DNA of 64,000 nucleotides, from assembly GCF_900142525.1 (NCBI RefSeq), contig NZ_FRBD01000006.1, positions 82,103 through 146,102 on the forward strand, read 5' to 3'. Below, piece after piece: positions 1 through 7,853 of the stretch (the stretch's first letter is position 1; every line of letters starts with the position of its first letter). This DNA comes from Xylanibacter ruminicola (lineage in GTDB: Bacteria > Bacteroidota > Bacteroidia > Bacteroidales > Bacteroidaceae). The notes under the pieces are model-generated. The model ran no database searches. It worked only from the letters and a program-made list of their open reading frames with translations, and was not told where the DNA came from. The translations under genes were made by a program, and so were the position numbers.

Positions 1-159
1 GACCTGAAGGACGAACTGGCCGCAACCGCCGTACAGATCAGCTGCTACGACCGCGACGGCAAGGAGGTGAAGCGCGTAACCAGCACCGACAGCGGCGACA
101 TCGAGAATCCCGAAGATGACGGCCCAACCGGCGGCCTCACCCCTAACCCTGGGGATTAA
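1..159 (+). CDS. C-terminal fragment of a probable HU-related DNA-binding protein
   Basis: Frame 1 is open from the window edge to a TAA at 157-159, giving 52 residues. The fragment contains AATAVQISCYDRDGKEV and ends in an acidic, Pro/Gly/Asn-rich tail (ENPEDDGPTGG...NPGD). Bacteroidota HU-related proteins have an HU fold followed by such a low-complexity acidic tail, and they often sit directly before a smalltalk gene, as here. The HU domain itself lies outside the window, so the assignment rests on the tail and the neighbour. It could equally be another protein with a short C-terminal beta domain. The start and full length cannot be seen. Confidence 0.45.
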   Translation, partial: DLKDELAATAVQISCYDRDGKEVKRVTSTDSGDIENPEDDGPTGGLTPNPGD

Positions 160-167
160 GGAGTAAT

Positions 168-181
168 CGGGGGTACCCCCG
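168..181. repeat. 14-bp perfect GC palindrome between the HU-related gene and smalltalk
   Basis: CGGGGGTACCCCCG is a perfect palindrome with no loop, lying 8 bases after the upstream stop codon. It is followed at once by a second half-copy, TACCCCCG (182-189). No T-run follows, so it does not look like an intrinsic terminator. It could be a protein-binding site or an mRNA 3'-end or processing structure. Confidence 0.5.
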
Positions 182-227
182 TACCCCCGCTACCGAAAGT
201 ACTAACCATTTAAAACAAAAAACAACT

Positions 228-329
228 ATGACCAAGAAAGAAACCATCAAATTCATCGTGCAGATTATTGCATCTGTGGCTACGGCCATACTGACTGCCC
301 TCGGAGCTACCTCTTGCATGGGCGTATAA
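228..329 (+). CDS. smalltalk family micro-protein (33 aa)
   Basis: ATG at 228 opens a 33-codon frame ending TAA at 327-329. The product starts MTKKETIKFIVQIIASVATA and ends with a Gly-Ala-Thr-Ser-Cys-Met segment. A short basic N-terminus is followed by one hydrophobic helix (about residues 9-27) and a single Cys near the end. This matches the Bacteroidota smalltalk family of about 30-residue proteins encoded just downstream of HU-related DNA-binding genes; its function is not known. The helix could insert in the inner membrane, and the TSCM motif resembles a lipobox placed unusually late. An intrinsic terminator follows 8 bases after the stop. Confidence 0.7.
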   Translation: MTKKETIKFIVQIIASVATAILTALGATSCMGV

Positions 330-337
330 CCTAAAAT

Positions 338-365
338 AAAAGCACTCGTTATGAGTGCTTTTTTT
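338..365 (+). terminator. Intrinsic terminator after smalltalk
   Basis: An 8-bp perfect stem, AAGCACTC (340-347) with GAGTGCTT (353-360), has a five-base loop and is followed by a T-run (359-365). It ends the HU-related/smalltalk transcript. Confidence 0.85.
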
Positions 366-500
366 GGTGTGGGCCAAATGAGTGCATGCATTTTCTTTGA
401 AGTAAGCAAGAATTTCCATATCTTTGTACCATGTTTAGTATTACGCATGCGCGTACATATAATATAAGTAAATTGAAGGTTATTTGGTTTTACACAGTAT

Positions 501-533
501 AAAAAAAATGCCCTCCCAGTTAGGGAAGGCATT
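501..533 (-). terminator. Intrinsic terminator of the beta-barrel gene
   Basis: AATGCCCTCCC and GGGAAGGCATT form an 11-bp stem with one mismatch around AGTTA. On the minus strand the stem is followed by a run of eight T (A-run at 501-508). It lies 25 bases past the stop of the minus-strand gene at 558. Confidence 0.8.
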
Positions 534-557
534 CATTGTAATAATTACTATCCTAAA

Positions 558-1130
558 TTAGAATGGGATCTTGTAACCAAGAGTGATTGTGAAGTAGCTG
601 TGCTTAGAGTCACTATCCTTAGCGGCCTTAGTAATACCCCAATTGTAACGAGCGTCGAGAACAACGCCGCCGACCTCGTAAGACAGACCAACTGGTACGC
701 TGAAAGCAAAGCCCTTAACACCATCAATATCTGCACTTGCGCCATCAGCGGTAAGCTTCTTCTTTACATTAAATCCAGGCTGAACACCGGCTTTGATAGC
801 AAATCCACGAGCTACATAGTAGTTAGCCAGGACGGGGATGTTGATGTAGTCAAGCTTCATTGTAATACCATCGTTAATACCCTTACCCTTAGCACCCTGC
901 ATAGAATACAGAGCACCGAAACTGATCTCAAAATTCTCGGCTGCACCAACAGCAAATTCTGCACCTGCTGCCAAACCTACACGCATTTTTGTGTTATCGG
1001 CCTTTGTCATTGTAGCAAGGTTTACACCAGCCATTGGCTTAATTGACCACTGACCTACTTCGTTCTGAGCGTTTGCACTCAACGTTGCAACCATCATGGC
1101 TGCGATAAAAAATAGTTTTTTCATAATCAT
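558..1130 (-). CDS. Outer-membrane beta-barrel protein (PorT/porin-like, 190 aa)
   Basis: A 190-residue protein with a Sec signal peptide (MIMKKLFFIAAMMVATLSANAQ, cleavage after ANA-Q). The mature part has alternating hydrophobic/polar beta-strands with GVNLATMTKADNTKMRVGLAAG-type turns and ends in Phe (TITLGYKIPF). This is the usual architecture of the small Bacteroidota outer_membrane_beta-barrel family (PF13568 type). A location in the outer membrane is inferred; substrate or partner cannot be told. The ATG at 1130 or the one two codons later (1124) could be the start, and both are compatible with the promoter at 1172-1179. The gene stands alone between its own promoter and terminator. Confidence 0.8.
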   Translation of the reverse strand: MIMKKLFFIAAMMVATLSANAQNEVGQWSIKPMAGVNLATMTKADNTKMRVGLAAGAEFAVGAAENFEISFGALYSMQGAKGKGINDGITMKLDYINIPVLANYYVARGFAIKAGVQPGFNVKKKLTADGASADIDGVKGFAFSVPVGLSYEVGGVVLDARYNWGITKAAKDSDSKHSYFTITLGYKIPF

Positions 1131-1171
1131 TGTCTTTTGTTAATTAATAGATTAATGTAAATATCACGGCG

Positions 1172-1179
1172 CAAAGATA
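1172..1179 (-). promoter_or_regulatory. Bacteroidota -7 box for the beta-barrel gene
   Basis: TATCTTTG (minus strand) matches the TAnnTTTG consensus and lies about 41 bases before the ATG. Confidence 0.75.
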
Positions 1180-1246
1180 CGAAAATATTAAATACAAAGC
1201 ACATTTTTTAACCTTTTTAACAAAAGCGGCGTTTTTTCGACAAAAA

Positions 1247-2152
1247 TCACCTCTTCTTCATGTTCCTTGGGTGGTGCTCGAGGATTTCCTGGCGCAGGGT
1301 GCTGGTATCTACGTGGGTGTAGATCTCGGTGGTGCCGATATCCTCGTGGCCCAGCAGGGCCTGGATGAAACGCAGGTCGGCACCGCCCTCGAGCAGGGCT
1401 GTGGCAAAGGAATGACGAAGGGTGTGGGGCGAGATGGTTTTCTGAATGCCCGCTTCCTTGGCCTGGGCCTTGATCATAATAAGAATCATGGTACGCGTAA
1501 GGTGGGCTCCGCGACGATTCAGGAACACATAGTCTTCCTCGCCAGCTTTTATCTTCATCAGATTACGATCGCAGAACCAATACTTAAGCTCTTCGATAGC
1601 CTTGGGCGATATGGGCACCAGGCGCTCTTTAGAGCCTTTACCCATCACACGCACGTACTCCTCGTCGAGATACAGATCGGAAAGCTTCAGGTTTACCAGC
1701 TCGCTTACTCGCAGTCCGCATGAGAAAAGCACCTCGATGATGGCCCGATTGCGATGCCCCTCCCACTTAGAAAGGTCGATACTTGCCTCCAGGCGGTCGA
1801 CCTCCTGGGTGGAGAGCACCTCGGGCAGGTGGTCGCCTATCTGTGGCGACTCGAGCAGCTCGGTAGGGTCGTCGTCGCGATAGCCATCGAGCTGTACGAA
1901 CCTGAAGAAACTGCGTATGCCGCTGAGTATACGGCACTGCGAGCGGGGATGAATACCAATATCGTGCAATCCAGCAGAAAAATGTTCGAGATCCTGAAGA
2001 GTAACCTCGCAGATATCTTTCTGCTCGCGACTGAGATAATCGAGCAGTTTACGGAGGTCGCGCTGATAGGCATCGAGCGTATTGCCCGACATGTTGCGCT
2101 GCAGCTTCAGATAGCGCACATAAGCCCTTACAACATCTTTTTGGTTACTCAT
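1247..2152 (-). CDS. xerD: Site-specific tyrosine recombinase XerD
   Basis: A 301-residue tyrosine recombinase, the normal length for XerD. An N-terminal SAM-like core-binding domain (about 1-90) precedes the catalytic domain, where the full active-site set is visible: R148 in GLRVSEL, K172 in the GKGSKER turn, H243 and R246 in HTLRHSFA, H269 in LLGH, and nucleophile Y278 in EIYTHV. With XerC it resolves chromosome dimers at dif. XerD rather than an integrase is favoured because of the length, the chromosomal neighbours (aroQ divergent), and the lack of att sites or phage genes. Its promoter faces the aroQ promoter across a 93-bp AT-rich gap. Confidence 0.9.
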   Translation of the reverse strand: MSNQKDVVRAYVRYLKLQRNMSGNTLDAYQRDLRKLLDYLSREQKDICEVTLQDLEHFSAGLHDIGIHPRSQCRILSGIRSFFRFVQLDGYRDDDPTELLESPQIGDHLPEVLSTQEVDRLEASIDLSKWEGHRNRAIIEVLFSCGLRVSELVNLKLSDLYLDEEYVRVMGKGSKERLVPISPKAIEELKYWFCDRNLMKIKAGEEDYVFLNRRGAHLTRTMILIMIKAQAKEAGIQKTISPHTLRHSFATALLEGGADLRFIQALLGHEDIGTTEIYTHVDTSTLRQEILEHHPRNMKKR

Positions 2153-2168
2153 TTGTAAAAATTTGCTG

Positions 2169-2176
2169 CAAAGATA
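2169..2176 (-). promoter_or_regulatory. -7 box for xerD
   Basis: TATCTTTG on the minus strand, 16 bases before the xerD ATG, which implies a 5' leader of only about 10 bases. Confidence 0.7.
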
Positions 2177-2208
2177 CTATATTTTTTCTATATATAAAAA
2201 ATATTTCG

Positions 2209-2216
2209 TACCTTTG
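2209..2216 (+). promoter_or_regulatory. -7 box for aroQ
   Basis: TACCTTTG followed by CACCCG, 29 bases before the aroQ ATG; divergent from the xerD promoter. Confidence 0.75.
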
Positions 2217-2245
2217 CACCCGAATTAATGCATTAATAGAAAAAA

Positions 2246-2671
2246 ATGAAGATTCTGATTATCAATGGTCCCAACCTCAACTTGTTGGGGCAACGGGAGC
2301 CAGGCATCTATGGTTCGTCATCGTTCGACAGCTATCTGCCGGAGCTGTGTAGGCGATTCGCCGACACAGCTATCGAGTACTTTCAGAGCAATGTTGAGGG
2401 TGAGCTGATCAACAAGATGCAGGAGGTGGGCTTTACCTACGACGGCATCGTGCTGAACGCAGGCGCCTACACCCACACATCTATCGCTCTGCAGGATTGC
2501 ATCCGCTCGCTGAAGTGCCCTGTTATCGAGGTTCACATCTCGAACGTGCATCAGCGCGAGGAGTTCCGCCACAAGTCGATGATATCGTGCGCCTGCAAGG
2601 GCGTGATACTTGGCTTCGGTCTCGATTCATACCGTCTGGCCATTGAGGCTCTTAGAGGAGCGAAGGAGTAA
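2246..2671 (+). CDS. aroQ: 3-Dehydroquinate dehydratase, type II
   Basis: A 141-residue type II dehydroquinase, which converts 3-dehydroquinate to 3-dehydroshikimate in the shikimate pathway. Hallmarks are the N-terminal motif NGPNLNLLGQREPGIYG with catalytic Tyr22, the active-site segment NAGAYTHTS (71-79), and EVHISNVHQREEFR (95-109), which carries the general-acid His region. The length is typical of the dodecameric type II enzymes. Its stop codon lies in the sequence that serves as the ribosome-binding region of the next gene (3-base gap), so the two are co-transcribed. Confidence 0.93.
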   Translation: MKILIINGPNLNLLGQREPGIYGSSSFDSYLPELCRRFADTAIEYFQSNVEGELINKMQEVGFTYDGIVLNAGAYTHTSIALQDCIRSLKCPVIEVHISNVHQREEFRHKSMISCACKGVILGFGLDSYRLAIEALRGAKE

Positions 2672-2674
2672 GGA

Positions 2675-3304
2675 GTGAAGGAGTTAGAGGATTACATCCT
2701 GCAGCACACGGAGCCAGAGCCGGAGTATCTGTACCGGTTGTGGCGCGCCACCTACATACACACCATTCACGGACGTATGTCGAGCGGGCATCTGCAAGGC
2801 CGACTGCTCAAGATGCTGGTAAGGATGATTCGCCCCAAGAACATCCTGGAGATAGGCACCTTCAGCGGATACAGTGCCCTATCGATGGCTGAGGGACTGG
2901 ACGAAGGTGGGCGCCTGTACACCTTCGAGATAAACGACGAGATGGAGGACTTTACCCGCCCCTGGATAGAAGGTTCGCCCTGGGCCGACAAGATTGAGTT
3001 CATCATAGGCGATGCACTACAGGAGGCCCCCAAGCTGGGCATAGAGTTCGACCTGGCCTTTATGGATGGCGACAAGCGCACCTACCAGGACTGCTACGAG
3101 ATGGTGATGAGCATACTGAAGCCCGGAGGATTTATACTGGCCGACAACACGCTTTGGGACGGGCACGTGATTGACCACGCCTACGACAAAGACCGCCAGA
3201 CACAGGGCATAGAGACATTTAACGACTACATAGCCCGCGACCAGCGAGTGGAGCAAGTGATACTACCCCTGCGCGACGGCTTAACACTAATAAGAAAGAA
3301 ATAA
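2675..3304 (+). CDS. SAM-dependent O-methyltransferase (class I, COMT-like)
   Basis: A 209-residue protein of the catechol O-methyltransferase-like family. Visible features are the SAM-binding motif I LEIGTFSGYSALSMA (about 59-73), the acidic ribose-binding position in YTFEINDE, and the FDLAFMDGDK metal/acceptor motif (about 125-134) followed by LKPGGFILADNTLWDG. The start is GTG at 2675: AGGAG from the aroQ stop region lies just upstream, and the residues that follow fit the family N-terminus. The next in-frame ATG would remove conserved sequence. The acceptor substrate is unknown. A short tandem repeat follows the stop. Confidence 0.85.
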   Translation: MKELEDYILQHTEPEPEYLYRLWRATYIHTIHGRMSSGHLQGRLLKMLVRMIRPKNILEIGTFSGYSALSMAEGLDEGGRLYTFEINDEMEDFTRPWIEGSPWADKIEFIIGDALQEAPKLGIEFDLAFMDGDKRTYQDCYEMVMSILKPGGFILADNTLWDGHVIDHAYDKDRQTQGIETFNDYIARDQRVEQVILPLRDGLTLIRKK

Positions 3305-3331
3305 TGGTCAATGTTCAATGGTCAATGTTCA
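3304..3331. repeat. Tandem 14-bp repeat between methyltransferase and rbfA
   Basis: ATGGTCAATGTTCA occurs twice back to back (3304-3317 and 3318-3331), starting at the last base of the methyltransferase stop codon. It fills most of the gap before rbfA (3347). No coding or terminator role is evident. Confidence 0.8.
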
Positions 3332-3346
3332 ATAAATTAATATAAC

Positions 3347-3682
3347 ATGCAAGAGACAAGACAAAACAAAATTGCGAGAATGCTGCAGAAGGAGCTCTCG
3401 CTGATATTCCAGCAGCAGACACGCGCCATGCACGGTGTGATGATATCGGTGACACGCGCCAAGATATCACCCGACCTGAGTATCTGCACCGCCTACCTGA
3501 GCGTATTCCCCAGCGAGAAGGGCGAAGAGATACTGACCAACGTGAATGCCAACGCCAAGCAGATAAGATACGAACTGGGAACTCGCGTAAGAAACCAGAT
3601 GCGTATCATCCCCGAACTGCGATTCTTTATCGACGACTCGCTCGATTATATCGAGCATATCGATGAACTGCTGAAGAAATGA
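3347..3682 (+). CDS. rbfA: Ribosome-binding factor A
   Basis: A 111-residue KH-like protein needed for late maturation of 16S rRNA and the 30S subunit. The RbfA pattern is visible: an N-terminal RQNKIARMLQKELSLIF helix, a central strand VTRAKISPDLSICTAYLSVFP, and the C-terminal RNQMRIIPELRFFIDDSLDYIEHID signature. Length fits the family. Its TGA overlaps the ATG of the following permease by four bases (ATGA), indicating translational coupling. Confidence 0.93.
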   Translation: MQETRQNKIARMLQKELSLIFQQQTRAMHGVMISVTRAKISPDLSICTAYLSVFPSEKGEEILTNVNANAKQIRYELGTRVRNQMRIIPELRFFIDDSLDYIEHIDELLKK

Positions 3683-4908
3683 ATTTTCCCTTCTTCATAG
3701 CCCGAAGGTATCTGTTCTCAAAGAAATCCACTCATGCCATCAACGTGATCAGTGGAATTTCTGTGATTGGGGTTGCCGTGGCCACAATGGCGCTGGTGGT
3801 AACACTATCGGTATTCAACGGATTCCACGACATGGTAGCATCGTTCTTTACCAGCTTCGACCCGCAGCTGAAGGTGATGCCAGCCGAAGGAAAGACGATT
3901 GCGGCCGACGACCCGATACTGACAGAGATACGCCAACTGCCAGAGATAGAGGTGGCTACAGAGACCGTGGAGGACATGGCGCTGGCCATCTACCGCGGGC
4001 GACAGGCTATGGTGGTGATAAAGGGAGTAGACGACAACTTCAGCCAGCTAACCCACATCAACGAGATACTGGTGGGCGATGGCGATTTCAGTCTGCACGC
4101 AGCAGATATGGACTACGGCACCCTGGGCATACGATTGGCAGAGACGCTAGGCACAGGCTATACCTACGAAGAGCCCATACGCATATACGCCCCAAAGCGA
4201 GAAGGACAGCTGGATATGACCAATCCTGACGATGCCTTTGAAGAAGACGAGCTCTATTCGCCAGGCGTATTGTTCAACATGAAGCAGTCGCGCTACGACA
4301 AGAACTACATACTTACCAGCATCAGTTTCGCTCGCAGAATATTCGGACAGCAAGGCATGCTGTCGTCGCTCGAACTGAGACTGAAGCCCGGTAGCAACTT
4401 CGACAATGTAAAGAGCAAGATAAAGAAACTATGTGGCGAGAAGTTTGTGGTGAAAGACCGCTTTGAGCAGCAAGACGACACCTTTAAGATCATGAAGATA
4501 GAAAAGCTGATAGCCTACATCTTCCTGACCTTTATCCTGATGGTGGCATGCTTTAACATCATCGGCTCGCTATCGATGCTGATTATCGACAAGAAAGACG
4601 ATGTGGTAACACTGCGCAATCTTGGCGCATCAGACAAGCAGATAGTCAGGATATTCCTATTCGAAGGCCGAATGATATCTGCCATCGGAGCCACCATAGG
4701 AATCGTTATCGGACTTACATTATGCTGGATTCAGCAACGATATGGTGTAGTGGCCTTAGGCTCATCCAGCGGCACATTTGTAATCAACGCCTACCCTGTA
4801 AGTGTGCATCCCGAGGATATCATCCTCGTGTTTATAACAGTACTCATAGTAGGTTTCCTCTCTGTATGGTATCCAGTACGCTACTTCGCTAAGCGATTAT
4901 TAGTGTAG
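3679..4908 (+). CDS. ABC transporter permease of the LolC/LolE (FtsX-like) type
   Basis: A 409-residue inner-membrane permease. The N-terminus reads ARRYLFSKKSTHAINVISGI followed by a first membrane helix (about 25-48). A large periplasmic MacB-like domain (about 50-270) follows, then three C-terminal helices typical of FtsX permeases: YIFLTFILMVACFNIIGSL, AIGATIGIVIGLTL and ILVFITVLIVGFLSVWY. This matches the single LolC/E-like subunit that extracts lipoproteins from the inner membrane for LolA. No ATPase gene is adjacent, so the partner must lie elsewhere. It overlaps rbfA by 4 bases and is the last gene of that operon. Confidence 0.85.
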   Translation: MNFPFFIARRYLFSKKSTHAINVISGISVIGVAVATMALVVTLSVFNGFHDMVASFFTSFDPQLKVMPAEGKTIAADDPILTEIRQLPEIEVATETVEDMALAIYRGRQAMVVIKGVDDNFSQLTHINEILVGDGDFSLHAADMDYGTLGIRLAETLGTGYTYEEPIRIYAPKREGQLDMTNPDDAFEEDELYSPGVLFNMKQSRYDKNYILTSISFARRIFGQQGMLSSLELRLKPGSNFDNVKSKIKKLCGEKFVVKDRFEQQDDTFKIMKIEKLIAYIFLTFILMVACFNIIGSLSMLIIDKKDDVVTLRNLGASDKQIVRIFLFEGRMISAIGATIGIVIGLTLCWIQQRYGVVALGSSSGTFVINAYPVSVHPEDIILVFITVLIVGFLSVWYPVRYFAKRLLV

Positions 4909-4918
4909 AAAAGTCAAG

Positions 4919-4940
4919 TTTAACGTAGCTTTAACGTAGA
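4919..4940 (+). promoter_or_regulatory. 11-bp direct repeats (TAAC type) upstream of the M16 peptidase promoter
   Basis: TTTAACGTAGC (4919-4929) is followed directly by TTTAACGTAGA (4930-4940): ten of eleven bases are identical at an 11-bp period. The C of the second TAAC is 32 bases before the -7 box. Eleven-bp direct repeats are the usual binding geometry of OmpR/PhoB-family response regulators. Similar repeats occur at 27474-27506 and 36763-36784. Confidence 0.6.
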
Positions 4941-4967
4941 ATATGCTGCAAATATAAAAAAAAGGTG

Positions 4968-4975
4968 TAACTTTG
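4968..4975 (+). promoter_or_regulatory. -7 box for the M16 peptidase gene
   Basis: TAACTTTG followed by CACCCG, about 38 bases before the ATG. Confidence 0.75.
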
Positions 4976-5013
4976 CACCCGATTATTACATTATGTAGCA
5001 ACCAAAACTTAAA

Positions 5014-7833
5014 ATGAAGATGAAGAAATTTCTATCGACCATTATGCTGACAATGTTCGGCGTAGTAGCAATGATGGCTCAGATGCAGATGCCATCAATT
5101 CCAAACGATCCCGATGTTCGCATCGGAAAACTTGACAACGGATTAACCTATTACATCCGTCACAACAACTGGCCTGAGAACCGTGCTGAGTTCTATATTG
5201 CTCAGAAGGTAGGTTCTATTCAGGAGGACGACGATCAGCGCGGTCTGGCTCACTTCCTTGAGCACATGGCCTTCAACGGATCGAAGCATTTTAAAGGCAA
5301 CGAGCTGCTGCGCTGGTGCGAAAGCATCGGTGTGAAGTTTGGTACCGACCTGAATGCTTACACATCGATCGACCAGACTGTTTACAACATCAGTAACGTT
5401 CCAACAACCCGCGAGGGCATCGTAGACTCTTGTCTGCTGATTCTCTTCGACTGGGCCGACGGACTGCTGCTGGAGCAAGAGGAGATTGAGAAGGAGCGCG
5501 GCGTAATCCACGAGGAGTGGCGTCTGAGCACCGATGCCCAGATGCGTATGCTGGAGCGCGACCTGCCCAAGCTCTATCCCGGTTCTAAATATGGCTACCG
5601 CATGCCTATCGGACTGATGGAAATCATCGACAACTTTGAGCGCCCATTCCTGCAGGCATACTACGAGAAGTGGTATCGCCCCGACAACCAGGGTATCATT
5701 GTTGTAGGTGATGTTGACGTAGACAAGGTAGAACAGAAGATTAAGAATATGTTCAGCGGCATTGCACTGCCCAAGAACCCAGCAAAAGTTGAGAAATATC
5801 CTGTACCCGACAATGCTGAGCCAATCATCGTTATCGACAAGGATAAGGAGCAGCAGTACAACCTCATAATGATGATGATGAAGCACGAGGCATTCCCCGA
5901 CTCGCTGAAGGGAACCATGGCCTACCTGCTGACCGACTACATGAAGGATGCTGCACTCACCATGCTGAACGACCGACTGAAAGAGTATGCCCAGAAGCCT
6001 GAGAGCCCATTCCTGCAGGCATCTACTTCGGATGGAGACTACCTGCTCTCTAGCACTGTAGACGCGCTCGATTTCAGTATCCTGCCAAAGGACGGACAGG
6101 CCGAAGCTGCACTCGAGGCTGTACTCACCGAGGCACGCCGTGCTGCTGAGTTCGGATTCACTCCTACAGAGTACAACCGCTTTAAGGCCGACTTCCAGAG
6201 CAGCCTCGACAAGCAGTATTCTAACAAGGACAAGCGATTCAACCGTCAGTTCGTAAACCAGTATGTTCAGCACTTCCTGGCTAAAGAGCCCATTCCAAGC
6301 ATCGACTATACTCACGAGACGATGAAGCAGATTATACCGGTTATCCCCATCGAGGCAGTCAACGCACAGATTAAGGAGCTGGTATCTCAGAACGACAGCA
6401 ACCTCGTATTGTTGAACTTCAACAATGAGAAGGAGGGCGCCACATATCCTACTGAGGACGGTTTCAAGAAGGCCATCGCTGCTGCACGCGCTGCACAGAT
6501 CGAGGCATATGTTGACAACGTGAAGGACGAGCCTCTGATGACTACCCTGCCTAAGAAGGGCAAGATTAAGAAGGAGACTAAGAACGATAAGTTCGGATAC
6601 ACAGAGCTGACACTCTCGAACGGCGTGAAGGTTGTTCTGAAGAATACCGACCTGAAGAAAGACCAGGTCATACTGCGTGCCGAAGGCTTCGGAGGTTCAG
6701 CACTCTACGGAGAGAAGGACTTTGCCAACATCAAGATGTTCGACGACGTGATTGAGGCCAGCGGACTTGGAAACTTCTCGCACACAGAACTCGAGAAGGC
6801 CTTGGCTGGTAAGATTGCCAGTGCAACGCTCACAATGAGCACATACCGCCAGCTCATCAGCGGTAGCTCTACTCCAAAGGATGTTGAGACCATGCTGCAG
6901 CTGGTTTACCTCTACTTCACCAACATCAATAAGGACCAGAAGTCGTTCGACAACACAATGACCCTTGTTGAGACCGTGCTGAAGAACCGCCTGTTGGAGC
7001 CAGAGAATGTATTTAACGACTCGTTAAACGCAACTCTGAATAGTCACAACCCACGCTTCAGCACCATAGAAGCAGCCGACCTGAAGAACGTAGACTACGA
7101 CCGCGTTCTGCAGATTGCAAAGGAGCGCACAGCTAACGCTGCTGCCTACGAGTTCACCATCATCGGTAACTTCGACGAGGCAACCATCCGTCCGCTCATC
7201 GAGCAGTACATCGCTTCGCTGCCTGCACAGAAGAAGGTGGTTAAGAGCAAGGAAGTTGACACCGACTTCACTGGCAAGCTTGTAAACAGCTTCAAGCAGA
7301 AGGCCGAGACTCCAAAGGCCATGGCAACTATGTACTGGTATTCTAAGGACATTCCTTATACTCTTGAGAATAGCGTAAAGGCAACCATCGCAGGACAGAT
7401 CCTGATGATGGAATATCTGAAGAAGATACGCGAGGATGCCAGCGCTGCCTATACCGTTGGTGCTGGTGCCAACATGACCCGCAACGACTTTGGTTCACAA
7501 GTTTACCTCCTTGCCAGATGCCCCATGAAGCCAGAAAAGGCAGATGTTGCAACACAGATTATGCGCGACGAGGTGAACAACATGACTAAGACCTGCGATG
7601 CCGACAAGCTGCAGAAGGTTAAGGAGTATCTGCTGAAGAACCTGGGCGACCAGCGCAAGCAGAACAGCTACTGGCTTGGACGCATCAACACATGGCGCAA
7701 GTACAATCTGGACTTCGACACCGACTACGAGAAAGTGGTTAACGCCCAGACTACTGAGTCCATCAGTGCATTTGTAGCCGAACTGCTGAAGGCAGGTAAC
7801 GCTGCAGAGGTAATCATGATGCCCGCAGAATAG
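5014..7833 (+). CDS. M16 family zinc metallopeptidase (two-repeat, periplasmic or secreted)
   Basis: A 939-residue pitrilysin-family protease. A signal peptide (MKMKKFLSTIMLTMFGVVAMMA) is followed by a first M16 repeat with the inverted zinc motif HFLEH (80-84) and a downstream zinc-ligand glutamate in the EKERGVIHEEW region (about 148-158). The second half (about 520-939) is an M16 repeat without the motif, as is normal for the paired-clamshell fold. The family degrades short peptides; the substrate is unknown. Its own promoter carries 11-bp direct repeats, so it may belong to a response-regulator regulon. The ATG at 5014 or two codons later is possible. metK follows after 20 bases. Confidence 0.9.
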   Translation: MKMKKFLSTIMLTMFGVVAMMAQMQMPSIPNDPDVRIGKLDNGLTYYIRHNNWPENRAEFYIAQKVGSIQEDDDQRGLAHFLEHMAFNGSKHFKGNELLRWCESIGVKFGTDLNAYTSIDQTVYNISNVPTTREGIVDSCLLILFDWADGLLLEQEEIEKERGVIHEEWRLSTDAQMRMLERDLPKLYPGSKYGYRMPIGLMEIIDNFERPFLQAYYEKWYRPDNQGIIVVGDVDVDKVEQKIKNMFSGIALPKNPAKVEKYPVPDNAEPIIVIDKDKEQQYNLIMMMMKHEAFPDSLKGTMAYLLTDYMKDAALTMLNDRLKEYAQKPESPFLQASTSDGDYLLSSTVDALDFSILPKDGQAEAALEAVLTEARRAAEFGFTPTEYNRFKADFQSSLDKQYSNKDKRFNRQFVNQYVQHFLAKEPIPSIDYTHETMKQIIPVIPIEAVNAQIKELVSQNDSNLVLLNFNNEKEGATYPTEDGFKKAIAAARAAQIEAYVDNVKDEPLMTTLPKKGKIKKETKNDKFGYTELTLSNGVKVVLKNTDLKKDQVILRAEGFGGSALYGEKDFANIKMFDDVIEASGLGNFSHTELEKALAGKIASATLTMSTYRQLISGSSTPKDVETMLQLVYLYFTNINKDQKSFDNTMTLVETVLKNRLLEPENVFNDSLNATLNSHNPRFSTIEAADLKNVDYDRVLQIAKERTANAAAYEFTIIGNFDEATIRPLIEQYIASLPAQKKVVKSKEVDTDFTGKLVNSFKQKAETPKAMATMYWYSKDIPYTLENSVKATIAGQILMMEYLKKIREDASAAYTVGAGANMTRNDFGSQVYLLARCPMKPEKADVATQIMRDEVNNMTKTCDADKLQKVKEYLLKNLGDQRKQNSYWLGRINTWRKYNLDFDTDYEKVVNAQTTESISAFVAELLKAGNAAEVIMMPAE

Positions 7834-7853
7834 TATTAATTAAAATATAAAGA

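Noticed and set aside
1207..1224. TTAACC/TTAACA repeat upstream of the beta-barrel gene
   Set aside because: The period is 9, not 11, and the distance to the -7 box does not fit the regulon pattern.
1247..2152. Tyrosine recombinase as a sign of an integrated element
   Set aside because: Length and motifs are those of XerD; no att repeats, phage or conjugation genes are nearby.
5143..6315. Long open frame (390 codons) on the minus strand
   Set aside because: It lies wholly inside the M16 peptidase gene, has no signal or domain, and reflects codon bias of the real gene.
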